Positions 20,901 through 26,996 of a stretch of DNA of 57,500 bases are shown here, piece by piece (positions within the stretch are counted from its first letter, which is position 1; the number at the start of each line of letters is the position of its first letter). The notes below the pieces were generated by a model, which had not been told where the DNA came from, did not search any database, and saw only the letters and a list, made by a program, of their open reading frames with translations. Both the position numbers and the translations under genes were made by a program. The DNA comes from Symbiodinium natans (taxonomy: Eukaryota > Sar > Dinophyceae > Suessiales > Symbiodiniaceae). The stretch is taken from NCBI GenBank assembly GCA_905221605.1, contig CAJNDS010002508.1, forward strand, positions 277,501-335,000, in the 5' to 3' direction.

Positions 20901-21407
20901 GGATCTGTCATCTCCAAGGGCAAGTTCATCCTTGGCTCTTCCGGGTCCAAGGGCCTGCCACGGATTCTCTTCGAAGCCATATCTTCCTGGAGTCATTCTC
21001 ATCCCGCACAAAGTGGCGAGGCTCCCCAGGGCAAAACCAACCAGCAGCACTATGCCTGCTGCCATTCCGTAGCATCTCATGTTCCTCATCTTCACTTCCT
21101 GAATCGTGTATCGTTCAGGGAAGCAATTGAAGCAAGGGGCAAAGTCCCTCACTCTTCCACCAGCAACCGTCAGGTTCCTGATGTGACCACAACCTGGTTT
21201 GTGGTACCTTCTTCCTGCTCTTGTTGCTATCCGGACTGTGGGGAGGTACTCGAAGAACTCTCGGACTTCGACGTTCTTTTCCTGTTTCCACATTTGTATC
21301 ATCCCACAGACGAGAGAAGCCATCATGGCTATGAGGACGATTCCTACTCCTGCTATGTGTAGCATCATCGCTGCCTCTGGTTCCTGGAACGGCAGCTCCG
21401 CTACCAT
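11979..21407 (-). CDS. Gag-Pol polyprotein of retrotransposon 1 with N- and C-terminal extensions
   Basis: A single 3,142-codon frame runs from an ATG at the LTR/primer-site junction to TGA. Approximate residue positions follow. Membrane segments lie at 14-36, 110-135 and 273-299. A YHKPGC...PCFNC zinc-like motif is at 64-96. Gag spans about 430-690, with a GKG-rich basic tract at 690-766 and a CCHC knuckle (CHYCQKYGHFEAQC) near 770-783. The aspartic protease DSGA is near 935. The integrase HHCC zinc motif is near 1400-1420, with core D/D/E near 1443, 1508 and 1544. Reverse transcriptase begins near 1990; its active site is HVDD near 2148. RNase H contains YSDSDWAG near 2347 and ends near 2495. 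The last 650 residues hold a membrane segment (2528-2546), a Cys-rich stretch, charged coiled coils and an aromatic tail. There is no stop or frameshift. Fusion of gag and pol in one frame is common in copia elements; how Gag excess is achieved is not visible. Confidence 0.92.
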   Translation of the reverse strand: MVAELPFQEPEAAMMLHIAGVGIVLIAMMASLVCGMIQMWKQEKNVEVREFFEYLPTVRIATRAGRRYHKPGCGHIRNLTVAGGRVRDFAPCFNCFPERYTIQEVKMRNMRCYGMAAGIVLLVGFALGSLATLCGMRMTPGRYGFEENPWQALGPGRAKDELALGDDRSSKEERRGRKVIAEIDESELMVVWTSLPGKPNTHSQKNYDKYSVNQDFMNAYTIRSIDMYMSEENESLESGYAPRRLVEGKFHNVEKIPFKEQFEQLEKKFHDVVHSLVFEGIHLVVFAGTPLGMITWIILSYFSRLFFTAVQKRTKRAKEPKRKSMRRRAEVRRQHKTMFLVVLVYSNLEAAKGMEDALQRLAEINQQTLQGIQTLAEEMRSSAAAGTAREQSITASFSNTLQAIQQQSAEAQHTLLQAQETAVTTFEEIGSSLERAVKGRKPGDVELHKLIKPPEVFSPGTWQEEKNGFMEFKQRLRVWLGAMDEDLVETMDLVENDLRKNEVLDMKDMTDEAKTQSRKLYSILASYTKGRPYRVVRHTTEENGMEAYRMLLLEYQPVNRARSLELFHNIMNFRFAKDKGIAENILEYEERIEQYEKSTGEKVQENLKVSTLIQGMKPEVKRHLLLNLDEKTKYPALRQYLVNYESTEKWTNSLTQSQGTPYRTTTDLIDKGEDHQGVAAMDVSQAWKGKGRDWYGYKGKGKKGGKDSGKDSGKGGFKGRGKGKGRGKGRGGNWKGRGRGFRGFKGRGKGYKGFKGSYKGKGKGKAQAATGVCHYCQKYGHFEAQCRKKQRDMGYTARNVEMQETQSEAPSRGTASTQAPTSRTATTSASSSGQGTQKPIIRMVTMHHIGDPPTSFPEEFELSEDSEELEIDYFGRVLMVSASSGKSEQEFQIGSESDEESEDIEKDPLYCWYTSEPENFVRTVRESPGAKEIEVVLDSGADISLAPMWMRNFGRKVPDRRRIELRDAQGTRIKVQDQRVIEVEFEDVGGNCVKVEEVFLISSVVHPLLAVGKLLKKGWEFRNGSETGTFLVEGNTSIAVAYNNNSLTAKAFVRTVSTSQTTGVPTPIYLCETLRNLVAEGRIGWTSVTEPYVVHYSPKSSEHVDPAMMYPQGKHPFRAVLVRDTEGWQLLRYNERYEELEEPFGHIYDESQNFEVLTLISSKAFPPYLIGTPKKAEDRRTFEEYTDDKWSLSKDGTELIRYHHTPRKTRFHPLDLKDIPVERENLQNERSTYGEDPVNHEFFEDKMPWIADEYDEFSSPFGVRSWTGLSKFRLVYPVDGSKAQQQEQRLKTVPENESMEIDEQEPQAPAHRYELHGELTFIYDGHEYNQQNSLKILKELCTELGVSKNGSKQDLLRRLSRKIMEDERRLGLNTAQKKYQEYAIPQPLKDQVMPKPEEVEVHNLTHLPYATWCPVCVACKGKESPHPTQSPEKERSSRPTLCMDFCFTGTSHDEAPTAVSLVCIDSWSRSIACIPTATKGKGLIEHIGEGVTYMSTQLQYQSINLKADNEGTMKKLKQIILKQRSALGLGTTLQDAVSGQKETNGMAERAIQTVRRQALTLIQGLQEQAKVLIAHTHPLFSWAFRHAAWILNRYHRHSATGMTPYEFVAGRPYEGTLCQFGESLMVLANRTGVNVKKGDPQWLRGVFLGKTDNNLFITWHMDGIKTSRSVKRCPHHFDLEALTSVGIHTWEVKHTTLTTRVVPRKNLPGPSGTPAPVTVVEPLGDQHGIGAITPGIQTPVIAGGASTPKPLGTVTPRNTNLHAMAKKAKEQEQLQAEPAAPEWIDPGPDEAGSDATPTSQLSHLQNRGPGSDEAGSDVTPTSQISRGRGSDSMSTDQEVMQESQGSELLLPRAPSAVRKHEYEDVGTSSKIPRTDESPKRKFPPFNAGRVFKHNDEPLPEPGLDDICWEDTYSDIGDEEEEDEEERERVFNDEDAGPPELSDEELKTKDREAMITEMERLSGMQALVRKPLEELGWRKRDDGENEREESEQEPIKWLTTKFVFDWRFRSGSWKRRARLVAREFKGIEHRSDVFSPATSASLTRLVPVIALQEEFSVYSIDVKDAFLQVPQRTRTACEFPKEYVELFQDTDPSCLQEGLLLLRVLPGQRDAALLWSDHFSDSLKEQDFERSVACPTLFRDSRKSILVVHVDDIQAAGKSHHVDPVLKSLGRVYELKIEGPFLTAQELAVGESLQTVRFLKRKYSYHNHELHIHSDPKYLGKLREELKLTGKASKPTPCTQESQAVDNTNPLDQEQAASFRKCVGILLYVCQDRPDLQFAVRGLASKMSLPTFAAKKQLIHVVQYMTKTDGYHCTYRKTPRGMSNLNESIRNGTYDFSQVKPKEHHLLEVYSDSDWAGQKDSRRSTSSGTVFLDSQLIYAFSRTQRSISLSSGEAEYYAAASSASDSLLLKEAIEFLTCRKCVVHLHLDSSAARGIITRQGVGRVKHLQIRTLFLQDLHKQGILSVHPVGTRDNTADIGTKPLSGKRIKLLMHWLGFKDEQNQPVGIEELQEHRQQEQAKATVKRIKSKGNFAFAALLFSLLSGSLEGCSKVEVASGTCLLQSCSTCVGTVQEHVGMCSDTSACALGLQEQLGVGNICSSMPRVKDLCFRNLEKEETVAVEKEVAAMEPSASEKERWFRELTSQLNQLKEAQGTTNVLLREQRREQANLKEQIEDQHLRDVELLRHLKERIEALETKIAEYEKEEEEIKGMIWWKLQEEERGAEMERELRRTGHGRGEEGSKEEEGSSSITPRSSSASTTSTQEEKRKEKERKEKSRKVNEELRKREEEEKEKERGFAYPYDDTEYKIYVENGKVYKQHRITGEKVEVGVDYVYKYQKGKEGKGKGPGKGSTKNTATGASSSSDKQASAAVAEAAGVSPQEEGATQEAEKQVEKDEKKWQKERERRERIRKRKAEEKARKEKEEAEEERKRQEATAEEERKKQEAAAKEGRKKQEAAAEEERKKRQAAAAAEEKDRKRREAAAAAEAERKRREAAAAEAERKKQEPATREGKEDENESLRIEMAQLRELVRGMKEQQASDKRKIVSLQEELKKATDSEGSTGEGKKKDKPIGPQDRSQFRVGGSEGAQELYAIFPYEGSDFQWKWVQATKAWLYYDVNQNLWIKDSEDEDGGRICKEQEKQVKG
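21395..21406 (-). other. tRNA primer-binding site of retrotransposon 1
   Basis: Element-sense TGGTAGCGGAGC follows the 5' LTR directly. It complements a tRNA 3' end of the form GCTCCGCTACCA, like initiator Met tRNA, the usual copia primer. The first codons of the polyprotein (MVAEL) are encoded by this site. Confidence 0.8.
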
Positions 21408-21585
21408 GTCAAAGATAGGGTCAATCTAAAGCTAACTGAAAAGCTGGGACACTCCGCACTTTTCCTGGGTTCGCTGCGGTGTGTGTCCTTGTTCGAGCCT
21501 GTCGTCGACAAGACGTTCCGAGGCTCTGGTGTGCATTCCACATGCACCTGGTGCACAGCTTCCTGTACTGTGTAGATGTTTAACA
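21407..21585 (-). repeat. 5' LTR of retrotransposon 1
   Basis: This LTR is 179 bp and identical to the 3' copy. Its last base supplies the A of the polyprotein ATG (GAC-ATG-G, with purine at -3 and G at +4). An in-frame TAG lies upstream within the LTR, so the frame does not extend further into it. Confidence 0.93.
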
Positions 21586-21649
21586 TAAACCCTAAACCCC
21601 TATTTAAACCCCTAAACCCCTAGTCCCCTAAACCCCAAAACCAAGCTGC

Positions 21650-21697
21650 CTCCACCGGGACGTCCACAGACTCGTGGATCCACTGTGCGCCTTGGAC
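21650..21697 (-). CDS. Probable exon, minus strand
   Basis: The minus strand has acceptor CTCTGGCAAG, 16 codons (VQGAQWIHESVDVPVE) and GC donor. C-type repeats (21586-21640) lie on the donor side, beside the retrotransposon, and a degenerate G-type block (21732-21800) beyond the acceptor. A second frame is also open, so the reading is provisional. Confidence 0.45.
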
Positions 21698-22084
21698 CTT
21701 GCCAGAGTCTCAGGGAGTGAACATGGTTTGATGGCTTTAGGGTTGTGGGTTTAGGGTTTGGGGTTTAAGGCCTAGGGTTGTGGACTTCGTGTTTAGGGTT
21801 GTAGCCTGCGGGCTTAGGCTTGTAGGCTCTTGGGGGCTAGGTCAGGGGTTCAGCTTTTCGGCCGTCGGCTTTCAAGCGGATTATGAGGCTTTATAGGGTC
21901 TTTAGGGCCTTGGGAGCCCCAAGGTTACTCCTGAGCTCCTCCCCAAAACCCGAAACCTTAAATCCTAAACCCTGAAACTGCCGAAGCTATTGACTCTGAA
22001 CCCTAGCATCCAGTCCGAACACCCTAAACCCTATATACCCTCAACCCTCAACCCCGAACCCCTGAAGCCCTGAATCCCTGCAGC
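21698..22084 (-). other. Intron with degenerate opposed arms
   Basis: The G-type arm at about 21732-21800 is degenerate and the C-type arm at about 22008-22080 is partly CCCTCAA. The interior is G-rich in its lower half and otherwise unique. Confidence 0.45.
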
Positions 22085-22158
22085 TGAACATCCAGCTTTC
22101 AGACTTAGCCGTTGCTGGGTCCGGCGGCAGACTCGCGTCCACCATCGACGCCTTTGGC
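22085..22158 (-). CDS. Probable exon, minus strand
   Basis: The acceptor is AAGCCAG. One frame reads KASMVDASLPPDPATAKSES and reaches a GC donor at 22084; a shorter alternative ends at a GC donor at 22109 in another frame (GVDGGRESAAGPSN). Both are open, and only transcript data can decide. G-type repeats lie beyond the acceptor. Confidence 0.45.
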
Positions 22159-22791
22159 CTGGCTTGGGGCACACTCCCGTTTAGGGGTTTTTTGTAGGCT
22201 TTAGGGCTCATGGGGCCTGGGGTTTAGGGCTCAACGAGTTTTAGGCCTTATAGGGTTGTAGGGCTTCAGGGTTTCAATGTTGTGGGGCTTCAGGATGCCG
22301 GGTTGGCAGTCTTGAGGGGATTGCGGATTCTATAGGGTGTAGGCTGTTTAGGTCTTCTATGGTTCCGGTGTCTAAACCTCAAACCCCAAACCCGAAAAGA
22401 GTGCAGCATTTATCTCGGAGTGCGAGATGCCAACTTCGAGCTCTTAACAAAGACTGGCGACATGTCTCAGCAAGAAGCACGAGGCCCCAAACCCTACAAA
22501 ACCCGAAGCTCTAACCTAAACTCTTAGGGCTTAGGGAGTAGGACCCCAACCCCTCAACTCCTAAATCCCTCAAAACACCAAACCCCATACCCCAAATGCC
22601 TAAAGAACCCCCAAACCCCTAAACACTGAACCCTCAACCCTAAACCCTAAACCCAAAACCGGAAACCCTAAACCCAAACCGGAAACCCTATAAACCCTAA
22701 ACCGGAAATCCTACAAACCCTAAACCCTATAAACCCTAAACCCTAAACCCCTAACAAACTAAACCCTGAAAAAAGAGCCTCAAGCAACAAC
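22159..22791 (-). other. Intron with degenerate opposed arms
   Basis: G-type words run at about 22174-22290 and C-type repeats at about 22560-22780, the latter including CCCTAAACCGGAAA variants. A unique block lies at 22395-22485 with no clear exon. Confidence 0.45.
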
Positions 22792-22842
22792 CCACGTGAG
22801 CCCGGCTCTTGCTTGCGCTGCCTGGCGCAGCGCCAGCTCGGC
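22792..22842 (-). CDS. Exon, helical, phase 0/0, minus strand
   Basis: Seventeen codons (AELALRQAAQARAGLTW) run between acceptor CTTCAG and donor GT (TGG|GTTGTT). An acceptor 8 nt earlier exists but breaks phase. The start phase agrees with the upstream exon at 23323-23411. The Ala/Gln/Arg-rich sequence should be helical. This is the last exon of the phase-checked chain. Confidence 0.55.
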
Positions 22843-23322
22843 CTGAAGGCCTGCAGGGGTTCAATACTTCGGGTGGTTTTGGGGGCTTTGGGGGGTTTAG
22901 GGTTAGGGTTTAGGGTCTAGGGTTTAGGGTTTAGGGTCTAGGGTTTAGGGTTTAGGGTTTAGGGTTTAGGGTTTCGGGTTTCGGGTTTCGGGTTTCGGGT
23001 TTCGGGTTTAGGAAACTTTATTTCGCCATGTCGAGTAGGAGGCCAACAGGCACACATGCGGGTGCAAAACGCAGCCCCAGACTGAGCGTTAGATTCAAAA
23101 TTGCCCCTAACAACCCCAAGCCCCACAAAACAGCAAAACCATAAACCCTGAACCCTAAACCCTCAACCCTGAAACCCCCGATCAATGGAATGGGTGCCCT
23201 TCGTGGGTCTAAACGGGCTGACAAGGGAACCTAAACCCGAAAGAAAGGGAATAAGGGCCTACTCTGGACCCTAACCCCAAAACCTAAAGGTCCTAAATCC
23301 TGAGCCCTGGGCCTTGCAGCAC
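22843..23322 (-). other. Intron with opposed telomere-type arms
   Basis: The G-type arm at about 22880-23012 includes TTTCGGG units; C-type words lie at 23140-23180 and 23225-23300. The interior is unique. Confidence 0.55.
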
Positions 23323-23411
23323 CTCATCATCGCCATCCAGCTCCGCCTGCTCTTTTTGACGCGTATACCGCATATGAAGTTCATGATGGAGCCAAGTCTT
23401 AAGCCCGAGGT
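23323..23411 (-). CDS. Exon containing RQKEQAELDGDDE, minus strand
   Basis: The minus strand has acceptor TTTGTCAG, a frame LGLKTWLHHELHMRYTRQKE continuing to QAELDGDDE, and donor GAG|GTGCTG. Length is 89 nt, phase 2 in and 0 out, agreeing with the exons on either side. Its end resembles the exon at 29008-29068 (RQKEPEVMDKGDEE), suggesting an internal duplication. The plus strand is also open (LIIAIQLRLLFLT), which I read as the shadow. Confidence 0.6.
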
Positions 23412-24219
23412 CTGACAAAGGTGTGGCAGGGTTTAGGGTCTAGGGTTTCTAGGGTTTCTAGGGTTTCTAGGGTTTCTAGGGTTTCTAGGGTTTCTAGGGT
23501 TTAGGGTTTAGGGTTTAGGGTTTAGGGTTTAGGGTTTAGGGTTTAGGGTGGTGGAACTGGATTAAGGGCTTAGGGTGTAGGGTTTCGGGTCCAACGCATC
23601 GAGGCAAAGAGTCCTGTCGTGGGGTCAAGGGAATGGCTCTGACTTGCGCATCGTCACCAGCTTCCTCAACCAACGTGGGGGAGCTTTGGGCGAAGTGGAC
23701 AGTACGTCTTCTTGCGGCTTCTTCACCGTGCCTACGACGACACGTGTTACGACTCCCCATGACTTTGGCTTTTACGGCTTCGGGGACCGACAATCCCAGT
23801 CTACTAGGCCACGAGCCCCCTGAACCTGCTAAACCTTCGGCCCTGACACTCCGAGCAAAAAGAGCCATTCCTCCCTAAACTCTAAACCCTAACCCGAGAC
23901 CCTAAACCCTCAAAAGGCTCATAGCCTCTCACGGAGTGTATACTCAGGCAAGCTCTTAACACTAAGCCCGAAACCCTGAACCGCATAACAACGGGCATTC
24001 GATGCCAGGAACTCAAGCCCTTTGCACAAGACTCGCTAAGAAAGCCTGACACCTTCAGCCACGCCCCCGCTCCCCTCCCAACCCCCAACCCTAAGCCCTA
24101 AACCTAAACCCTAAACCTAAACCCCAAGCCCTAAGCCCGAAGCCCTAAGCCCTAAGCCCTAAACCCTAAACCCTAAACCCTAAACCCTAAACCTCAGCCT
24201 CAAGCCCTGATCCCTCAGC
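23412..24219 (-). other. Intron with opposed arms; TTTCTAGGG variant
   Basis: The G-type arm (23429-23551) begins with seven TTTCTAGGG units and passes into TTTAGGG. The C-type arm is at 24070-24200. A 110-codon minus frame inside (23536-23868) runs into the array and lies in the interior; I do not call it a gene. Confidence 0.55.
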
Positions 24220-24251
24220 CCTTGCAAGGGAGGAGCCTGGAGGATCGCAGC
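24220..24251 (-). CDS. Short exon, minus strand, boundaries uncertain
   Basis: With acceptor GAGTTGCAG the exon is 32 nt, enters in phase 1, leaves in phase 1 at a GC donor, and fits both neighbours. A longer version from CCCTAG (to 24292) is open in a different frame (SCGPTQDSNELQAAILQAPP) but does not fit both neighbours. The longer reading looks more protein-like, so this exon needs transcript evidence. Confidence 0.4.
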
Positions 24252-25249
24252 CTGCAACTCATTGGAGTCCTGTGTTGGGCCACAGCTCATTTCTAGGGTT
24301 CTTAAGGGAGGGTTTAGGGTTTAGGGTTTAGGGTTTAGGGTTTAGGGTTTAGGGTTTAGGGTTTAGGGTTTAGGGTTTAGGGTTTAGGGGTTAGGGGTTA
24401 GGGGTTAGGGGTTAGGGGTTAGGGGTTAGGGGTTAGGGGTTAGGGGTTAGGGGTTAGGGGTTAGGGGTTAGGGGGTTCAAGGGTTTATGTAACCCAAGGC
24501 TCCCTGATTCTCCCTAAGGCTTCCCCAAGCTTCCCTCAGGCTCCCTAGGTACCTGCCCCCCTTGAACCCCCCTCCCTTAAGAACATGAAAGCCCATGCAA
24601 GGGTCTGCTGCTCTTTATGGTTGAGGTTCAGGGTTTGGGGTTCGGATTTGGGGTGTCGGGTTTGGGGGTTGAGGCTTGAGGTTTTAGGCTCCAGGCTTTG
24701 AGCTGCAGAATTTAGCAGGGCCTAGGGTGCTCCCAAGGCTAAGGGTGGCTTCGAATGCGACTTTTCGCACAATTTTTCGGCAGGGGCGGGTATTTGGGAG
24801 GGTTCGGGGTTTCGGTTGGGGCTTTTGGGAAGATGAGCCATGTGGTCGTGCTTCTTTTGGCTCTCTTCCCTTTTGGTATCCAACATGTACTAAAGACGCC
24901 TAAACTACCCGATTCTCCTACAGCCGCCGCTGAACTCCTAAAGCCTTACACTCTCCTAGAACCTCGCAAACCCCTAAACCCTAAACCCTGAATCCTGAAC
25001 CCTACGCCCTAAACCCTAAACCCTGAATCCTGAACCCGAAGTCCTAAACCCTAAACTCCTAAACCCCAAAACCCTAAGCCCTAAACCCCAACCCCAAAAC
25101 CCTAAGCCCCAAAAACCCAAAACCCTAAACCCCAAAACCCTAAGCCCCAAAACCCCAAAACCCTAAGCCCTAAACCCCAAACCCTAAACCCCAAAACCCT
25201 AAGCCCCAAAGCCCCAAAACCCTAAGCCCTATAAGCCCTAAACCCAAGC
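24252..25249 (-). other. Intron with opposed arms; TTAGGGG variant
   Basis: The G-type arm 24307-24478 starts as TTTAGGG and switches abruptly to at least 12 TTAGGGG units (about 24388-24475). The C-type arm (24970-25240) mixes CCCTAAA, CCCCAAA and CCCTAAG. The interior is unique. Confidence 0.6.
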
Positions 25250-25305
25250 CGGGCTGCCAGGGCGGCAAACTTCCCGGGAGGTGCCGGGGCCGGCTCGGGC
25301 TCAAC
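25250..25305 (-). CDS. Exon, Pro/Ala-rich linker, minus strand
   Basis: Acceptor CTACCACAG opens a frame VEPEPAPAPPGKFAALAA, and the exon ends at a GC donor. Phase is 0 in and 2 out. C-type and G-type arms flank it as expected. The Pro/Ala/Glu composition suggests a flexible linker. Confidence 0.6.
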
Positions 25306-26095
25306 CTGTGGTAGCAGGGTTGAGAGGTTTAGGGTTTGAGGGGTTTAGGGTTTAGGGTTTAGGGTTTGGGGTTTAGGGTTTGGGGGTTTGGGGGTTTGGG
25401 GGTTTGGGGGTTTGGGGGTTTGGGGGTTTGGGGGTTTGGGGGTTTGGGGGTTTGGGGGTTTGCGGGTTTGGGGGTTTGGGGGTTTGGGGGTTTGGGGGTT
25501 TGGGGGTTTGGGGGTTTGGGGGTTTGGGGGTTTGGGGGTTTGGGGGTTTGGGGGTTTGGGGGTTTTGGGTCTTGGGGTGTAGGGGTGTAGGCGTTCAGGG
25601 GTTTAGGGGTTTAGGGTTTCGGGTAGGTTGGTGGTTTAGGGTTTAGGCCTTCGGCAAACATAGGGGCCTTGTGGCTGAGGGTTTTTGTTGATGCGCGTTT
25701 GTGGGGGCTGGGGTTCAGGGCTTTGGTTGTTTTAAGGGGAGCTTAGGGCTTGGGGTTGAGGTTTTTGGGGGCTTAGGGCTTGGGGTGTAGGGTTTCGAGC
25801 TGATGGTTTGAGGTCTAGGGTGTAGGGTTTGGGGTTTAGGCTTCCGGGCAGAGGTTTTCAGGTTCAACGTGTCGGGCTGAAGGTGTAAGGTAAGTATATG
25901 TAGAGGCGGTGCTAAACCCTAAACCCTAAGCCCTAAACCCTAAGCCCTAAGCCGTAAACCCTAAACCCTAAACCCTAAACCCTAAACCCTAAACCCTAAA
26001 CCCTAAACCCTAAACCCTAAACCCTAAACCCTAAACCCTAAACCCTAAACCCTAAACCCTAAACCCTAAACCCTAAACCCTAGCGCGTCGTGCTA
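25306..26095 (-). other. Intron with opposed arms; TTTGGGGG array
   Basis: The G-type arm (about 25330-25620) is dominated by about 23 perfect TTTGGGGG units at 25380-25562, whereas the C-type arm (25912-26085) is nearly pure CCCTAAA. The two arms have diverged and would pair only with mismatches and G-U pairs. Confidence 0.65.
25380..25562 (+). repeat. (TTTGGGGG)23 array
   Basis: A near-perfect 8-bp tandem array within the G-type arm of an intron. It differs from TTTAGGG by A to G and a length change, and is homogeneous, so it spread locally. Confidence 0.92.
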
Positions 26096-26154
26096 CGCGA
26101 TTCGGTACAGGCGTGAAAGCCATCCTCAACTCTGGCCATCGAGCTTGAGAGGCC
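26096..26154 (-). CDS. Exon, minus strand
   Basis: Acceptor is CGAAAAG and donor GT (CGC|GTAGCACG). The phase that fits both neighbours (1 in, 0 out) reads ASQARWPELRMAFTPVPNR; another frame is open but out of phase. Length is 59 nt. Confidence 0.55.
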
Positions 26155-26336
26155 CTTTTCGGGTTTTAGGGTTTTAGGGCTTTTGGGGCTTTTTGGGCTA
26201 AGGATTTTTTGGTTTAGGCTTTAGGATTTTACATTTTAGGGTTCTGTTAGGGCTAAAGGTGCGTGATTCCACGCCCCGCAAAAACCCTAAACCAACTTCA
26301 AAGGTTTGGGCCGAGCTGATGCCAACCCAAACGTAC
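26155..26336 (-). other. Short intron, 182 nt, with small arms
   Basis: This is the shortest inferred intron. Degenerate G-type words lie at 26160-26245 and a single AAACCCTAAACC lies at about 26283-26293. It shows that the arrangement persists even when arms are tiny. Confidence 0.5.
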
Positions 26337-26467
26337 CTTTCACTTATAATGGGACCCAAGAAGGCACCCCGCCCAATTTCGGAAACCACCTTACTTATAA
26401 GTTCCTCAAAACCCGCAGCCTCCATGCCGGCGAAAGGATCAGCAGGCACGGCAGCTGGGGTGTCAAC
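26337..26467 (-). CDS. Exon, longest in the chain, minus strand
   Basis: The exon is 131 nt, phase 0 in and 2 out, with acceptor TTTCCTGGAG and canonical donor GTACGT. It reads VDTPAAVPADPFAGMEAAGF, EELISKVVSEIGRGAF and LGPIISE in succession. The mixed hydrophobic helix suggests a folded segment. No family is recognised. Confidence 0.65.
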
Positions 26468-26918
26468 CTCCAGGAAAGGGGGTTGATATCATGTGCCCTT
26501 TGGCTACCGTTTAGGGCTTCGGGTTTTGGGGTTTAGGGTTTAGGGTCTAGGGTCTAGAGAACACACCCTTCTAGGGCTGCAGGGTGCGAAGCAAACAGGC
26601 CTAAGCCGTCAACCCTCAACCCACGAAGCCCCTAAGCCTTGAACCCTGAACCCTCAACCTGTCTTCCTCCCAAAGACACTCGCGAACCCTAAACCCCAAA
26701 TAACGCTGCACCCTAAACCCTAAACCCTAAACCTTAAACCCTAAATCATGAACCCTAAACCCTGAACCCGAACCTTGAACCCTAAACCCTAAACCCTAAA
26801 CCCTACACCCTAAACCCTAAACCCTAAACCCCAAACCCCAAACCCTAAATCCTAAACCCTAAACCCTAAACCCTAAACCCTAAACCCTAAACCCTAAACC
26901 CTAAACCCTGGACCCTAC
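26468..26918 (-). other. Intron with opposed telomere-type arms
   Basis: The G-type arm is at about 26508-26555 and a long C-type arm at 26692-26912. The interior is short and unique. Confidence 0.6.
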
Positions 26919-26996
26919 ATTCGCTTCGGGCGCCTCCCGCACGGCTCTCAAGTTCTCAGGCTTGATCGCCTTGGAGCCGCCATTGTGGAGGAGCAC
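26919..26996 (-). CDS. Exon with HNGGSKAIKPENL motif, minus strand
   Basis: Exactly 26 codons, phase 0/0: VLLHNGGSKAIKPENLRAV and on to EAPEAN, with acceptor CCCTGAG and donor GTAGGG. Joined to the exon at 27683-27759 it completes one copy of a motif of the form LNG..G...FD...GRWQ + V.L.NG..KAIKPENL. I know this pattern as common in dinoflagellate proteins, where it resembles a small beta-barrel module; its function is not established. Confidence 0.75.

Larger units (their letters stand above)
11537..21585 (-). mobile_element. LTR retrotransposon 1, Ty1/copia order, apparently intact
   Basis: The element is bounded by two identical 179-bp LTRs (TG...CA) and a 5-bp target duplication TAAAC (11532-11536 and 21586-21590). 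Internal order on the minus strand is primer-binding site, Gag with CCHC knuckle, aspartic protease, integrase, reverse transcriptase, RNase H, then a long extension; protease-integrase-RT-RNase H is the Ty1/copia order. It sits in a CCCTAAA array inside a host intron and runs in the same direction as the host exons. Identical LTRs and an unbroken 9.4-kb frame indicate a very recent insertion. Confidence 0.93.

Noticed and set aside
23536-23868. 110-codon minus frame
   Set aside because: It begins in unique DNA but runs into the repeat array and lies in an intron interior; no homology recognised and no splice pair found.
25366-25646. Long overlapping Gly/Trp/Leu-rich open frames
   Set aside because: They are translations of the TTTGGGGG array in all three frames, with no coding sense. 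The same applies to frames at 10438-10717, 28446-28697 and 53349-53761.
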